DNA from: Alloprevotella sp. OH1205_COT-284
Lineage (GTDB): Bacteria; Bacteroidota; Bacteroidia; Bacteroidales; Bacteroidaceae
Length of the DNA: 64,000 nt
Direction: 5' to 3'
Assembly (NCBI RefSeq): GCF_003859795.1
Contig: NZ_RQYI01000001.1
Location: 1-64,000, forward strand
Numbering within the stretch: position 1 is the first letter of the stretch; each line of letters starts with the position of its first letter. Under the pieces are notes generated by a model. The model saw nothing but the letters and a program-made list of their open reading frames with translations, did not search any database and was not told where the DNA came from. Positions 45,004 through 54,808 of this stretch are shown one piece after another. The translations under genes and the position numbers were made by a program.

Positions 45004-46050
45004 TCAAGAGAGCGGTTTCAGCATACAGCCTTCAAGACCGACCGTGAGCACTGCCGGCAAATCCGACTCCGGCAACCGTTCCCCCATGCGGAGTGCCACG
45101 TGTCCCATTGTGCGGCGAAGGTTGATTTCGATGCAAGGGTGCAACCCTTCGGGCGTAAACAGAACATCGACCCCCAAATCTCCCACATACGCGCCGCCGA
45201 TCAGTCGCTGCAATCCTTCGGAGAGCAGGGCGATCAGATCGTTGAGGGAGCGTTCGAGGACGGACGCGGGCAAGGCGTCGGCCGAGGTTTGTCGCCATGT
45301 TTGCAAGAAGCGCATTTTCAGAGCGTCGGCCTTGTCAATGAGGTGTCCGGCATAAGCTCCGTTTTCGGCCGTGGAGAAGAGGGAGCAGCCGACAAACTCT
45401 ACGCGCCCCGACTCGCAGCTTCCAAACTCCAACGCTCCGTCGGCTTCTCGGCGATACCACCGCTGCACCTCAATGCCGCCTTGTCGGTGCAGACACCGGC
45501 GCGCACGGGCTTCTGCCATCGCGTTTTGTCCGCCGCGATTGGAAAACACACCCCTTCCGCTGCTGCTCCACGGCTGTTTGAGCATCGCTCCGTCGGGATG
45601 TTGCGCCAAAACCTCGGCCACCTCCGACCACGAGGTACACCAGCGGCTTTCGCCGGGCAACACGCCGGGCGGAAGCCGTTGTCCGTTCAGCCATTCGAGA
45701 AGCCCGACCCCCGTTTTTCGACTGCTCAGCGCGCGCAGGCGGTCGAGCTGTCCGTCCGTGGGCAAGAGCCGATCCGGCGCCCCGATTCGGCGCAGCATTT
45801 GCACCAAACAGATGTCCCACCCCCACGGCTCGATGCGGCCGACCGTGTCCCAGTCGGGCGGCGTCGCGTCTTCGGGGAGCATGGACGGCGGAAAGACAAG
45901 ACAAACGTCTTCGGGCGGCATCCACCACCGAGGCAGATCGCCCAAAGCCGCGGCCAAACGGCGCGAAGCGAGCGTGGGAATGTGGTGCGGGCGGTGGACG
46001 GCCAACGCTTCGTCGTGCCAAGGATTAAACAAATGAAGGGTGCGCAACAT
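45004..46050 (-). CDS. hypothetical ATP-grasp-like protein
   Basis: 348 aa. N-terminal MLRTLHLFNPWHDEALA is a conserved start of a Bacteroidota family of unknown function. The second half resembles an ATP-grasp core: DGAMLKQPWSSSGRGVFSNRG looks like the nucleotide-binding lysine and glycine-rich loop, IEVQRWY a following strand, and GLHPCIEINLRRTMGHVALRM a metal-binding E-x-N segment. If active, it would be an ATP-dependent carboxylate-amine ligase acting in the cytoplasm; substrate unknown. It is divergent from the aminopeptidase P gene. Confidence 0.65.
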   Translation of the reverse strand: MLRTLHLFNPWHDEALAVHRPHHIPTLASRRLAAALGDLPRWWMPPEDVCLVFPPSMLPEDATPPDWDTVGRIEPWGWDICLVQMLRRIGAPDRLLPTDGQLDRLRALSSRKTGVGLLEWLNGQRLPPGVLPGESRWCTSWSEVAEVLAQHPDGAMLKQPWSSSGRGVFSNRGGQNAMAEARARRCLHRQGGIEVQRWYRREADGALEFGSCESGRVEFVGCSLFSTAENGAYAGHLIDKADALKMRFLQTWRQTSADALPASVLERSLNDLIALLSEGLQRLIGGAYVGDLGVDVLFTPEGLHPCIEINLRRTMGHVALRMGERLPESDLPAVLTVGLEGCMLKPLS

Positions 46051-46172
46051 GAAACTCCAAACGCAAAAACAACTGCTTTATTCAAAGAAGTTTACCCGGC
46101 CTGCCGAAACAAAATGCAGCATCTCGCCAACGGACGAAAGACAAAAGGCGGGGTTTTATATTAAAAGTTGTG

Positions 46173-46180
46173 CAAAGGTA
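46173..46180 (-). promoter_or_regulatory. -7 element for the ATP-grasp-like gene
   Basis: TACCTTTG on the minus strand, 122 bp before the ATG at 46050. It lies back to back with the plus-strand element at 46203-46210. Confidence 0.4.
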
Positions 46181-46202
46181 TAGGTTTCCCGTCTGAAATC
46201 AG

Positions 46203-46210
46203 TATCTTTG
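46203..46210 (+). promoter_or_regulatory. -7 element of the aminopeptidase P gene
   Basis: TATCTTTG, matching TAnnTTTG, 73 bp before the ATG at 46284. No clear -33 element. Confidence 0.5.
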
Positions 46211-46283
46211 CCCAATAATTATATTTAAAACCCAAAGAGTTGTTGGGAGTTTTGGGCGGCTCTTCCCGATCGCGGCTGCCCCG

Positions 46284-47723
46284 ATGTCCAACGTTCTTCC
46301 CAAATCTCGCCTTATGCTATTCCACCAAAACACCTACGTTGATCGACGTGCCCGCCTGCGCACACTCGTCGGAAACGGATTGATCGTGCTGATCGGCAAC
46401 AACGACAGCCCCTTCAACTACCCCTCCAACACCTATAAGTTCCGGCAAGACAGCTCTTTCCTCTACTTCTGCGGTCAGCACCGCGACGGCCTTGCCCTCG
46501 CCATCGACTGCGAAAGCGGCGTGGAAACCCTGATCGGCAACGACATTGACATCGACGACATCATCTGGACGGGCCCCGTGCCCTCCATGCACGACATGGC
46601 CGCCGAAAGCGGCATCGGGCAAACCGCCCCCATGAGCGAACTGGCGCGCCTCATCCAAACCGCCAAAGTGGCCGGACGAAAGGTGCATTTCCTCCCCCCC
46701 TATCGCCACGACACCATGATACAACTCATGGATCTGACCGGCATTCACCCCTCGCAACAACGAGAAGCGGCAAGCATGGAGCTGATCAAAGCCGTGATCG
46801 CGCTGCGCAACATCAAGACCGAAGAGGAAATCGCCGAACTCGAACGCGCCGCCCTCATCGGCTACGAAATGCACACCGCCGCCATGCGCCTTGCCGTCCG
46901 CCCGGGCATGACCGAAGCCTACATCGGCGGCGTGCTCGACGGCATTGCCGCAAGCCACGGCAGCCACGTGTCGTTTCAGAGCATCGTCTCGATGCACGGC
47001 GAAGTGCTCCATGGATATCCCTCTCCCAAAGTGCTTGAAAGCGGCCGCCTCCTGCTGGTCGATGCCGGAGCCGAAACTCGCGAACACTACTGCTCAGACC
47101 ACACGCGCACCACGCCGATTTCCGGACGCTACACCTCGCGCCAGCGCGACATCTACGACATCGTGGTCGATGCCCACGACCTTGCGCTCCGCCACGCCAA
47201 ACCCGGCGTGCGCTACATGGACGTGCATTTGGCCGTTTGCCGTCTGATCACCGAACGGCTCAAAGCCCTCGGACTGATGAAAGGCGACACGGACGAAGCC
47301 GTGGCCGCCGGAGCACACGCCCTCTTCCTGCCCCACGGACTCGGGCACGCCATGGGCATGGACGTGCACGACATGGAAGGCCTCGGACAAAGCAACGTCG
47401 GCTACGACGAAGAAACGCAGCCCTCCGCCCAGTTCGGACTGGCCAGCCTGCGATTCGGCCGGCGTTTGGAGGTCGGACACGTCGTCACCGACGAACCCGG
47501 CATCTACTTCATTCCCGATCTCATCGACCTGTGGCGAAGCAAGGGCACAAACAAGGAGTTCTTGAATTTCGATCTGATCGAAACCTACAAGGACTTCGGA
47601 GGCATCCGCATCGAAGACGACCTGCTCATCACCGCCGACGGCTGCCGGTTCATCGGAGAAAAACGCATCCCCTATCACGCCCAAGACGTGGAGGCTTTTC
47701 TCCAAGAAAACGCGGAAGCCTGA
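46284..47723 (+). CDS. pepP: Xaa-Pro aminopeptidase (M24B family)
   Basis: 479 aa. It removes N-terminal residues preceding proline. An N-terminal creatinase-like domain (about 1-170) is followed by the pita-bread M24 domain with the metal ligands visible in order: LLVDAGAE, YCSDHTRTTPISG, LPHGLGHAMGMDVHDMEG, VVTDEPGIYFIPDL and IRIEDDLLIT. No signal peptide, so it is cytoplasmic. A second ATG at 46314 is a possible start. Probably contributes to peptide catabolism, in line with the asaccharolytic life of many Porphyromonas. The next gene also encodes a peptidase. Confidence 0.93.
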   Translation: MSNVLPKSRLMLFHQNTYVDRRARLRTLVGNGLIVLIGNNDSPFNYPSNTYKFRQDSSFLYFCGQHRDGLALAIDCESGVETLIGNDIDIDDIIWTGPVPSMHDMAAESGIGQTAPMSELARLIQTAKVAGRKVHFLPPYRHDTMIQLMDLTGIHPSQQREAASMELIKAVIALRNIKTEEEIAELERAALIGYEMHTAAMRLAVRPGMTEAYIGGVLDGIAASHGSHVSFQSIVSMHGEVLHGYPSPKVLESGRLLLVDAGAETREHYCSDHTRTTPISGRYTSRQRDIYDIVVDAHDLALRHAKPGVRYMDVHLAVCRLITERLKALGLMKGDTDEAVAAGAHALFLPHGLGHAMGMDVHDMEGLGQSNVGYDEETQPSAQFGLASLRFGRRLEVGHVVTDEPGIYFIPDLIDLWRSKGTNKEFLNFDLIETYKDFGGIRIEDDLLITADGCRFIGEKRIPYHAQDVEAFLQENAEA

Positions 47724-47791
47724 ACACCGCACGGACGTCGGCTTTGACCGAACAGAATATTATCAACACATCCATAAAACCATTCATTTCA

Positions 47792-49012
47792 ATGAAAAAA
47801 GTACTTCTTGTCGCCCTCGCCGTTCTCTTTGCGGTGAGCGGAGCCGAAGCGCGCAAAAAGAAAGCCGCTCTCCCCAAAGACACGCTCGTCTTCACCACCG
47901 TTGTGGCTCAACCCGTGACCTCGATCAAAAACCAAAACAACTCCGGCACCTGTTGGGCATACTCCGCTTTCGCCTTCTTGGAAAGCGAAGTGCTCAAAAA
48001 AAATCCCGGCATGAAACCCGAAGACATCGACCTCTGCGAGTCGTTTCTCGTGACCAAGACCTACACCGACCGCGCCGATCGCAACGTGCGCACCCATGGC
48101 GACGCCAGCTTCTCGCAAGGCGGTTCTTTCTATGACGCCATTTTCTGCATGGAGCAATACGGCCTCGCGCCCGAAGGCGTCATGCCCTATCCCAACACCC
48201 TCTATGGCGACTCGCTCTTCAACTTCAAACAGTTTTGGCCGGGGCTCGAAGCCTATGTCAAATCCGTGTCGTCGCCCGAAAACAAAACCATCAACCCCAT
48301 TTGGAAGAAAAACGTGCAATACATGCTCGACGGCTATTTCGGCACAGCCCCCGAAACGTTCACCGTGGCCGGCAAGGAGTACACCCCAAAAACCTATGTG
48401 TCCGACTATCTCCGCCTCGACCCCGCCGACTACGTCAGCCTCACGTCCTACACGCACCACCCCTTCTACGGACAGTTCATTCTTGAAATTCAAGACAACT
48501 GGCGTTGGGCTTCGTCCTACAACCTCCCCATCGACGAATTGATGGAAGTCATGGAGAGTGCCGTGCGCAACGGATACACCTTTGCATGGGGCGCCGACGT
48601 GTCGGAAGACGGCTTCTCGCGCCGCACCGGCAAGAACCGCTGCGTAGCCACCGTGCCCGACACCAAAAGCACCGCAGGAGTAGGCTCCGACCAGTCGCGC
48701 TGGACAGGAGAAAAGGCCGGTGCCAAAATCTCCGAAAGCGACACCAAAGGCGAAAAGACCATCACGCAGGAAATGCGCCAACTCGCCTACGACAACCGCG
48801 AAACCACCGACGACCACGGCATGCAGATCTACGGCATCGCCAAAGACCAACACGGCAAGGAATATTTCATGATGAAAAACTCTTGGGGAGCTTTCGGCCC
48901 CTACAAAGGATTTTGGTATATTTCCAAGCCCTATGCCGCCTACAAGACGATGAACATCGTCATCAACAAGAACGCCATACCTGCCCCCATTCGCGCCAAA
49001 CTCGGCATCTGA
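47792..49012 (+). CDS. C1B-family cysteine peptidase (bleomycin hydrolase / aminopeptidase C-like), exported
   Basis: About 406 aa. A signal peptide (MKKVLLVALAVLFAVSGAEA) is followed by a papain-like fold with all catalytic parts: the nucleophile region KNQNNSGTCWAYSAFAFLES, the histidine in DDHGMQIYGIA, and the asparagine in YFMMKNSWGAFGPYKGFWY. C1B enzymes are usually cytoplasmic; the signal peptide places this one in the periplasm or outside the cell, as in other Bacteroidota. The ATG at 47792 fits the signal peptide. It follows pepP by 68 bp on the same strand, and a strong terminator follows. Confidence 0.9.
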   Translation: MKKVLLVALAVLFAVSGAEARKKKAALPKDTLVFTTVVAQPVTSIKNQNNSGTCWAYSAFAFLESEVLKKNPGMKPEDIDLCESFLVTKTYTDRADRNVRTHGDASFSQGGSFYDAIFCMEQYGLAPEGVMPYPNTLYGDSLFNFKQFWPGLEAYVKSVSSPENKTINPIWKKNVQYMLDGYFGTAPETFTVAGKEYTPKTYVSDYLRLDPADYVSLTSYTHHPFYGQFILEIQDNWRWASSYNLPIDELMEVMESAVRNGYTFAWGADVSEDGFSRRTGKNRCVATVPDTKSTAGVGSDQSRWTGEKAGAKISESDTKGEKTITQEMRQLAYDNRETTDDHGMQIYGIAKDQHGKEYFMMKNSWGAFGPYKGFWYISKPYAAYKTMNIVINKNAIPAPIRAKLGI

Positions 49013-49033
49013 TCGGGCATAATTCTCCCACTC

Positions 49034-49076
49034 AAAAGCCGCCGACAACTCCGCTCCCGGATTGTCGGCGGCTTTT
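49034..49076 (+). terminator. terminator after the C1B peptidase gene
   Basis: AAAAGCCGCCGACAA and TTGTCGGCGGCTTTT form a 15-bp perfect stem with a 13-nt loop. It begins 21 bp after the stop codon. Confidence 0.85.
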
Positions 49077-49171
49077 GTCACGCGCACGTGTCAAACCATT
49101 CGAGAACGCTTAACCCAAACCCCAAAAACCGTTAATAAGTAAAGCCGAGAGAGAAGAAAGTCGGAAGAAAG

Positions 49172-49204
49172 TTTGTAGGGCGAAAAACTTTTTTCGTAAT
49201 TTTG
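49172..49204 (+). promoter_or_regulatory. pckA promoter
   Basis: TTTG (49172-49175) and TAATTTTG (49197-49204) are 21 bp apart, a near-ideal Bacteroidota promoter, about 93 bp before the pckA ATG. Confidence 0.7.
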
Positions 49205-49297
49205 TCACGGAGAGAGAAAGCACCTTCCGACAAGATCGGAAAGCCGAACAGCCTCTTCCGCAACCTGCCAATTAACAACCCATAAATACTTTAACCA

Positions 49298-50902
49298 ATG
49301 GCAACATTAGATCTTACCCAGTACGGTATTACCGGCGTTACCGAAATCGTACACAACCCCTCTTACGAAGTACTTTTCGAAGAAGAAACCAAGGCCAGCC
49401 TCGAAGGTTACGAAAAAGGTCAAAACACCGAGCTTGACACCGTAAACGTGCTCACCGGCATCTACACCGGTCGCTCGCCCAAGGACAAGTTCATCGTAAT
49501 GGACAAAAACTCCAAGGATACCATCTGGTGGACTTCTGACGAGTATAAGAACGACAACAAACCCATGACCGAAGAAGCTTGGACTGTGGTGAAAGACCTC
49601 GCCAAGAAAACGCTCTCCAACAAGCGCCTCTTCGTTGTCGATGCTTTCTGCGGTGCCAACCACGACACTCGTCTTGCCGTTCGTTTCATCGTGGAAGTAG
49701 CTTGGCAAGCTCACTTCGTGACCAACATGTTCATCAAGCCCACGGCAGAAGAACTCGAAAACTTCACCCCCGACTTCATCGTTTACAACGCTTCAAAAGC
49801 CAAAGTAGACAACTACAAAGAACTCGGGCTCAACTCCGAAACCTGCGTTGCCTTCAACATCACTTCCAAAGAACAAGTGATCCTCAACACTTGGTACGGC
49901 GGTGAAATGAAGAAGGGTATGTTCTCCATGATGAACTACTACCTCCCCCTCCGCGGCATCGCTTCCATGCACTGCTCTGCCAACACCGACCTCGACGGCA
50001 AAAACACCGCAGTGTTCTTCGGACTCTCCGGAACCGGTAAGACCACCCTCTCCACCGATCCCAAGCGTCTTCTCATCGGTGACGACGAACACGGCTGGGA
50101 CGACAACGGCGTCTTCAACTTTGAAGGCGGTTGCTATGCCAAGGTGATTAACCTCGACAAAGAAAGCGAACCCGACATCTACGCCGCCATCCGTCGCAAC
50201 GCACTCCTCGAAAACGTAGTGGTAGACGAAAACGGCAAGATCGACTTCAACAGCAAGGCCAACGGCGAAAACACTCGCGTATCTTATCCCATCGACCACA
50301 TCGAAAAGATCGTACGTCCCGTTTCTGCCGCTCCCGCTGCCAAACAGGTGATCTTCCTCTCGGCCGACGCTTTCGGAGTGTTGCCCCCCGTTTCCATCCT
50401 CGACGCCGGTCAAACTCAGTACTACTTCCTCAGCGGATTTACCGCTAAGCTCGCAGGAACTGAACGCGGCATCACCGAACCCACTCCCACCTTCTCCGCT
50501 TGCTTCGGACAAGCATTCCTTTCGCTCCACCCCACCAAGTATGCGGAAGAACTCGTTAAGAAGATGGAAGCCAACGGCGCGAAGGCTTATCTCGTGAACA
50601 CCGGTTGGAACGGTACCGGCAAGCGCATCACCATCAAGGACACCCGCGGCATCATCGACGCCATCCTCGACGGTTCGATCGAAAAGGCCGAAACCAAGAC
50701 CGTGCCTTTCTTCAACTTCGTGGTGCCCACCGCCCTTCCCGGCGTGAACCCCGCTATTCTCGACCCCCGCGACACCTACGCAGATGCCGCTCAGTGGGAA
50801 GAAAAAGCCAAGGATCTTGCAGGACGTTTCATCAAGAACTTCTCCAAGTACACCACCAACGAAGCCGGTAAGGCTCTCGTGGCATCGGGCCCTCAGCTCT
50901 AA
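49298..50902 (+). CDS. pckA: phosphoenolpyruvate carboxykinase (ATP)
   Basis: 534 aa, full-length ATP-type PEPCK. It interconverts oxaloacetate + ATP and PEP + CO2 + ADP. The kinase-1a P-loop reads [16 protein letters not shown], followed by the metal-binding [13 protein letters not shown]; the PEPCK signature is at [12 protein letters not shown], and [12 protein letters not shown] (substrate binding) is near the N-terminus. In succinate-forming Bacteroidota it often runs toward oxaloacetate, saving energy as ATP. Codon usage is strongly biased, as for a highly expressed gene. A clear promoter precedes it. Confidence 0.97.
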   Translation: MATLDLTQYGITGVTEIVHNPSYEVLFEEETKASLEGYEKGQNTELDTVNVLTGIYTGRSPKDKFIVMDKNSKDTIWWTSDEYKNDNKPMTEEAWTVVKDLAKKTLSNKRLFVVDAFCGANHDTRLAVRFIVEVAWQAHFVTNMFIKPTAEELENFTPDFIVYNASKAKVDNYKELGLNSETCVAFNITSKEQVILNTWYGGEMKKGMFSMMNYYLPLRGIASMHCSANTDLDGKNTAVFFGLSGTGKTTLSTDPKRLLIGDDEHGWDDNGVFNFEGGCYAKVINLDKESEPDIYAAIRRNALLENVVVDENGKIDFNSKANGENTRVSYPIDHIEKIVRPVSAAPAAKQVIFLSADAFGVLPPVSILDAGQTQYYFLSGFTAKLAGTERGITEPTPTFSACFGQAFLSLHPTKYAEELVKKMEANGAKAYLVNTGWNGTGKRITIKDTRGIIDAILDGSIEKAETKTVPFFNFVVPTALPGVNPAILDPRDTYADAAQWEEKAKDLAGRFIKNFSKYTTNEAGKALVASGPQL

Positions 50903-50925
50903 TCTGACTAAACTTCATACGTAAG

Positions 50926-51008
50926 AGGTGCGTCAAAACTTTATTTTAGGCGTGCAGTACACGAAGATTTCTTCGCCCTGCCGCTCAACATAAAGTTTTG
51001 GCGCACCT
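50926..51008 (+). terminator. long inverted repeat after pckA
   Basis: AGGTGCGTCAAAACTTTAT (50926-50944) pairs with ATAAAGTTTTGGCGCACCT (50990-51008) with one mismatch, enclosing 45 nt. A TTTTCTTTTTC run follows. It starts 23 bp after the pckA stop and could be its terminator, although the long loop is unusual. Confidence 0.55.
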
Positions 51009-51079
51009 TTTCTTTTTCAAAGATACAATTTCCCCAAACTTGCACATAGCGGCTTGCAGACGCTTCTTTTTCGGGCTTT

Positions 51080-51272
51080 AAGAGATCGCTGCCAAACTAC
51101 ACGTCCGTCCCAAAATCCATTTTGAGGAGCGGGTCATTTGAGGCTGTATCTTTGGAGCTGTTCGGACACTATCAATTTTGAAACTTACACACTTTTTCGG
51201 ACACTACCCTTACACTTTTCAAGAATAGTAACCAAACTTCAAAATCGTATCTTTTTCATCAAGCAAAGAGAA
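51080..51272. other. gene-free stretch with repeated TTCGGACACTA
   Basis: No convincing gene. TTCGGACACTA occurs twice (51159-51169 and 51199-51209) and CCCAAAATCC resembles part of the hairpin at 51273. It may be the remains of an insertion-sequence end; nothing more can be supported. Confidence 0.3.
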
Positions 51273-51311
51273 GAGGTCGTTCCAAAATCCATACGATTTT
51301 GGAACGACCTC
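51273..51311 (-). terminator. terminator of the HU gene
   Basis: GAGGTCGTTCCAAAATC and GATTTTGGAACGACCTC form a perfect 17-bp stem with a 5-nt loop. It starts 31 bp after the HU stop codon. The following U-tract on the minus strand is weak (CTTCTCTTTGC). Confidence 0.7.
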
Positions 51312-51342
51312 ACAAATATGATGAACAAAAATATGTTCAGCC

Positions 51343-51609
51343 TTATTTGATTTCGAGCTGTGCACCGGCCTTGAACTTCACGACTTTCTTGGCAGGAATT
51401 TGAATTTTTTGTTTGGTGGCGGGGTTAATACCTTCGCGAGCGGGACGTTCGTTCACAGAGAAAGTTCCAAAACCGAGAAGAGCAACTTTACCTTCTTCCT
51501 TAATGCCGTTGGCAATAGCGTCGAGAGCGGCATCGATAGCGGCTTTGGCTTGTGCTTGTGTGAGATTTGCTTGTTTTGCAACTGCACTTACGAGTTCTGT
51601 TTTGTTCAT
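51343..51609 (-). CDS. HU-family DNA-binding protein
   Basis: 88 aa, the usual HU length. Nucleoid protein that bends DNA as a dimer. MNKTELVSAVAKQANLTQAQ and VALLGFGTFSVNERPAREGINP, with the DNA-clasping Pro in the arm (GINPATKQK), are typical. High lysine content and strong codon bias suggest high expression. It is a single-gene unit with its own promoter (51660-51667) and terminator (51273-51311). Confidence 0.95.
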   Translation of the reverse strand: MNKTELVSAVAKQANLTQAQAKAAIDAALDAIANGIKEEGKVALLGFGTFSVNERPAREGINPATKQKIQIPAKKVVKFKAGAQLEIK

Positions 51610-51659
51610 ATTGATTATTTTTTAGAGTTGATGTTTCGTTAAGAAATCGCTTTTCGATG

Positions 51660-51667
51660 CAAATATA
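51660..51667 (-). promoter_or_regulatory. -7 element of the HU gene
   Basis: TATATTTG on the minus strand with a CTTG about 20 bp upstream, 51 bp before the ATG. Confidence 0.6.
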
Positions 51668-51787
51668 TTGTAATGTATTGGCTTTCACAAGCTTTTTTCC
51701 TTTTTTTTTATGCCTCAATCCAATGTTCTGCTTATTTTTTTAATAAAGAGTAGAAAAAAGGAGAAAAAGCAAGATATTCAGCACTTT

Positions 51788-54169
51788 TTAGCGGATAATA
51801 GCCACTTTGGCCGCCACGGCGTTTTTGCTATCGGGTGAGGCGATGTGAAAGTAGTAAATGCCGCTCCCTACGCGAGTGCCGTCGTAGCCGCGGCCATTCC
51901 AAATGAAAGTGCCGCCCAAAGAAGTGCCGTGTGCCACGGTACGACCACCGGCATCGGTCACCTTGATGTCGGCATCGGAAACAAGTCCGTCGAGCACGAT
52001 GTCGCCCTCATAATCGGGACGAACGGGATTGGGATATACGCGCAAGGCTTCTCGACGAAGAGAGGGGAGAGGTTCGGAAACGTGGCTCTCGTAGGAGAGC
52101 AAACCGCTGTCGGTGGCAATCATGACCTGACCCGAAACAGGGTGGCAGGCGATGCTCCAAATGTTATCGGAAAGAAGAGGAGAGTCGGCCGAAGTAAAGT
52201 GGAGGATCATACGCTCTCCGTCGGGAGAAAAGAGGTAGATGCCGTTGCCTTCCGTACCGATCCATTTGCGGTTGGCACCGTCAATGGCAATGGCCGTCAC
52301 CGCCACTCCGGAGAGCAGATAGTCGGCATAGTTGGTGCCGTCGTTTCGGGGCACTTTGACTTGCGTGACGTGAAAATCTTTGTTAAACCAGCGATCGGGA
52401 TCTTCTACTTTGAAAATGCCTTGATCGGTACCGAGCCAAACGGCTCCGTCTTTGTCTTCAACCATGGCAAAACCTCGTTGAAAGATGCAACTTGCACCGT
52501 CTTGGTTGAAAAAGGAAGAGCGATAAACGGCGATGTCGTCGTCGGTGTTGTCGATAGTGCCGTTGTAGTCGATGCAGAAGAAGCCTCCGGCGTGATTATT
52601 GACGGTGCGGCGAGAGGCTACCCAAAGACGGCCTCGGCTGTCGATGAGGGTCTTTTCGAGCGTGGGGGCTTGTTTGAGCGAAGGGTGATAGAGCCCTTTC
52701 CAAGAGCCGTCGGGCTTCAACACCCAAAGGGTGGTGTCGCGCTGATTATTGACAACAAACAAGTTTCCGGCCTTGTCGAATACCACGCCGTCGGTGCGGA
52801 CGTATTCCACCCCGACGGGATCTTTGTAAAGAGCGGTCACGCTGTTGAGCGCGGAGTTGCCACGGCTGTATTGACGGGCTATTTTTCCGAAACGCTCCGA
52901 GAAATCGTATTCATAAATGCCGGTGCGGGCTGTGGATACGAAATAACGCCCTTTGCGATGAGGGTCGGTGGCGATGCAGGTGGCGTCTTCGAAGCGCGAA
53001 CCGATGTAACCGTCTGCCGTGGTGGGGGCGTCGAAAAGTTTCCAACGCTGTCCGTCGTAGAGCATGGCGGTTTGGGGAAGATGGTCGGCGTCGGTGGGAT
53101 CAAGACGACCGGCGGCCACAAGGAGATCGGCACCGTCATAGGTCATATAGTATTGTCTGTCGTAGCGAGGGCCGAAACCGCCTATGGAGAGCGACGCAGC
53201 CGCATAATCAATGGCAGCACCTTTGGGAGCAACGGAAACGACGCCGCGCCCATCGAGAGCGACCCAAAAACCGCCCTTGCCGTCGGGTTCAAAGAAATTT
53301 CCTTCGGAGGGTCGGGTGAAGATTTCGGGAGTTTCGCCGCCTTTCGCATAAACGAGAAGATGACCGGGAGCAACGGCCACGACATTGTCATCGACATCGG
53401 CATGAGCTCCGGTGAGAGAATAGTTGCCGATTTGACGAGCCGATGAGGGAGTGTCGGCATCGGGAGAAGCTGCGACATACCACACTCCGGCGGCCGATTG
53501 CTCGGAGGGAGAGGTGATCAGATGAAGCGCAGAAGCGGTGGAGATAAGGGAGAGTGTCTTGTGAGGAAAATAGTTTTTCCAAAGCGAAGTGTCGGAAAGA
53601 TTGTCGGTAGAGCGGGCATAAATCACGCCGCCGTCGGTGCGGGCAACAAAAATGTGTTGTCCGAAAATCGCCACGTCGTTGCAAGAACCGATGCGATAAA
53701 AACCTCTGAACTCCCGTTTGGCAAGATCTACCCAGAAAAAACCGACGTTGGTGGAAATGAAAGCGTGATCCTGCCGCACGCTGAGTTGGTGCAACTGGAT
53801 GTCGCTATCGTTATCTCTCTTGATCTGCGGAAGATTGATCACTTCACCGGTTTGCGGGGAGAAAAGATCGATGTTGCCGTCGGCATAAAGGAGTACAAGG
53901 AGTTTTCGTGTTTTGCTGTATCCGATCTCCTTGATGCGCTTGCCGTTGAGCCCATGACTGACACGATCGACGGTGGTAATTTCGGTCGTGGAAATGTTAT
54001 AAATGAGCAGATTTTCGCCGAAAAGGGCATAAAGCTCTTCGCCGGCACGAAGACATTGTTTGCCGTCGTGGTAGGAAAGGTGGAGCGACCAAGGGTTTGT
54101 TGCCGAAAAGCCCGAAGCGAAAGGAAACAGACAACAAAAAGAAAAAAACAGAAAGAGATATTTGTTCAT
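51788..54169 (-). CDS. porZ: PorZ-like type IX secretion surface protein
   Basis: 793 aa. A signal peptide (MNKYLFLFFSFCCLFPFASG) is followed by WSLHLSYHDGKQCLRAGEEL, a start characteristic of PorZ, then two long beta-propeller-like regions (roughly 25-330 and 340-690) and a C-terminal T9SS sorting domain (LRVYPNPVRPDYEGDIVLDG to the end) as in cargo. PorZ is a surface component of the attachment complex, needed for processing and anchoring of T9SS cargo to A-LPS in P. gingivalis. The assignment rests on size, domain order and N-terminus. It is downstream of rdgB and a GT gene on the same strand. Confidence 0.82.
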   Translation of the reverse strand: MNKYLFLFFSFCCLFPFASGFSATNPWSLHLSYHDGKQCLRAGEELYALFGENLLIYNISTTEITTVDRVSHGLNGKRIKEIGYSKTRKLLVLLYADGNIDLFSPQTGEVINLPQIKRDNDSDIQLHQLSVRQDHAFISTNVGFFWVDLAKREFRGFYRIGSCNDVAIFGQHIFVARTDGGVIYARSTDNLSDTSLWKNYFPHKTLSLISTASALHLITSPSEQSAAGVWYVAASPDADTPSSARQIGNYSLTGAHADVDDNVVAVAPGHLLVYAKGGETPEIFTRPSEGNFFEPDGKGGFWVALDGRGVVSVAPKGAAIDYAAASLSIGGFGPRYDRQYYMTYDGADLLVAAGRLDPTDADHLPQTAMLYDGQRWKLFDAPTTADGYIGSRFEDATCIATDPHRKGRYFVSTARTGIYEYDFSERFGKIARQYSRGNSALNSVTALYKDPVGVEYVRTDGVVFDKAGNLFVVNNQRDTTLWVLKPDGSWKGLYHPSLKQAPTLEKTLIDSRGRLWVASRRTVNNHAGGFFCIDYNGTIDNTDDDIAVYRSSFFNQDGASCIFQRGFAMVEDKDGAVWLGTDQGIFKVEDPDRWFNKDFHVTQVKVPRNDGTNYADYLLSGVAVTAIAIDGANRKWIGTEGNGIYLFSPDGERMILHFTSADSPLLSDNIWSIACHPVSGQVMIATDSGLLSYESHVSEPLPSLRREALRVYPNPVRPDYEGDIVLDGLVSDADIKVTDAGGRTVAHGTSLGGTFIWNGRGYDGTRVGSGIYYFHIASPDSKNAVAAKVAIIR

Positions 54170-54226
54170 GACTGTCGGCTATGAGAAACGAAATCCGAAA
54201 AGGAGGTTTGGCTGAAATACAGGAAA

Positions 54227-54808
54227 TCAGACTTCCAGAAATTCGCAGAGTTTGACAACGGCTCTCGCACGGTGAGAAAGGCTGTTTTTGACAGCCACTC
54301 CCAGTTCGGCAAATGTTTTTCCCGTTTCTTCGGGTGAAAAAAGAGGGTCATAGCCGAAACCTTCCGTACCGCGACATTCGGTGGCGATGTAGCCTTCGAC
54401 CTTGCCTTCAAAAAGATGTTCTTCCCCTTTTAGTATTAACGCAACAACTGTGCGAAATTGTGCACGGCGGTCGCTTTTTCCATCCATTTCCTTCAAAATC
54501 TTGGCCACGTTGGCTTCGGGATCGTTGCGGTCGGGATAGGCATAACGGGCGGTGCGCACGCCGGGGCGTCCGTCGAGAGCGACGACTTCGAGTCCCGTGT
54601 CGTCGGCAAAGACGTCGAGGCCGTAGCGTTCGTAAATATAGCGCGCTTTTTGAAGTGCGTTTTCTTCGAGCGTTTCGGCCGTTTCGGGAATGTCGTCGTG
54701 GCAGCCGATGTCTTGGAGAGAGAGAATTTCAAAACGGTCGCCCACAACGGCGGAGATTTCGGAGAGCTTATGGGGGTTGTTGGTGGCAATGACAAGTTTT
54801 TGTTTCAT
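54227..54808 (-). CDS. rdgB: XTP/dITP diphosphatase (RdgB/HAM1)
   Basis: 193 aa. It hydrolyses non-canonical purine nucleoside triphosphates (XTP, dITP), keeping them out of DNA. Starts [18 protein letters not shown] (nucleotide-binding SNNxxK equivalent). Other motifs: [33 protein letters not shown] (catalytic acidic residues) and [11 protein letters not shown] with [10 protein letters not shown]. The ATG at 54808 overlaps the stop of the upstream GT gene by 4 bp, indicating cotranscription. Confidence 0.95.
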   Translation of the reverse strand: MKQKLVIATNNPHKLSEISAVVGDRFEILSLQDIGCHDDIPETAETLEENALQKARYIYERYGLDVFADDTGLEVVALDGRPGVRTARYAYPDRNDPEANVAKILKEMDGKSDRRAQFRTVVALILKGEEHLFEGKVEGYIATECRGTEGFGYDPLFSPEETGKTFAELGVAVKNSLSHRARAVVKLCEFLEV

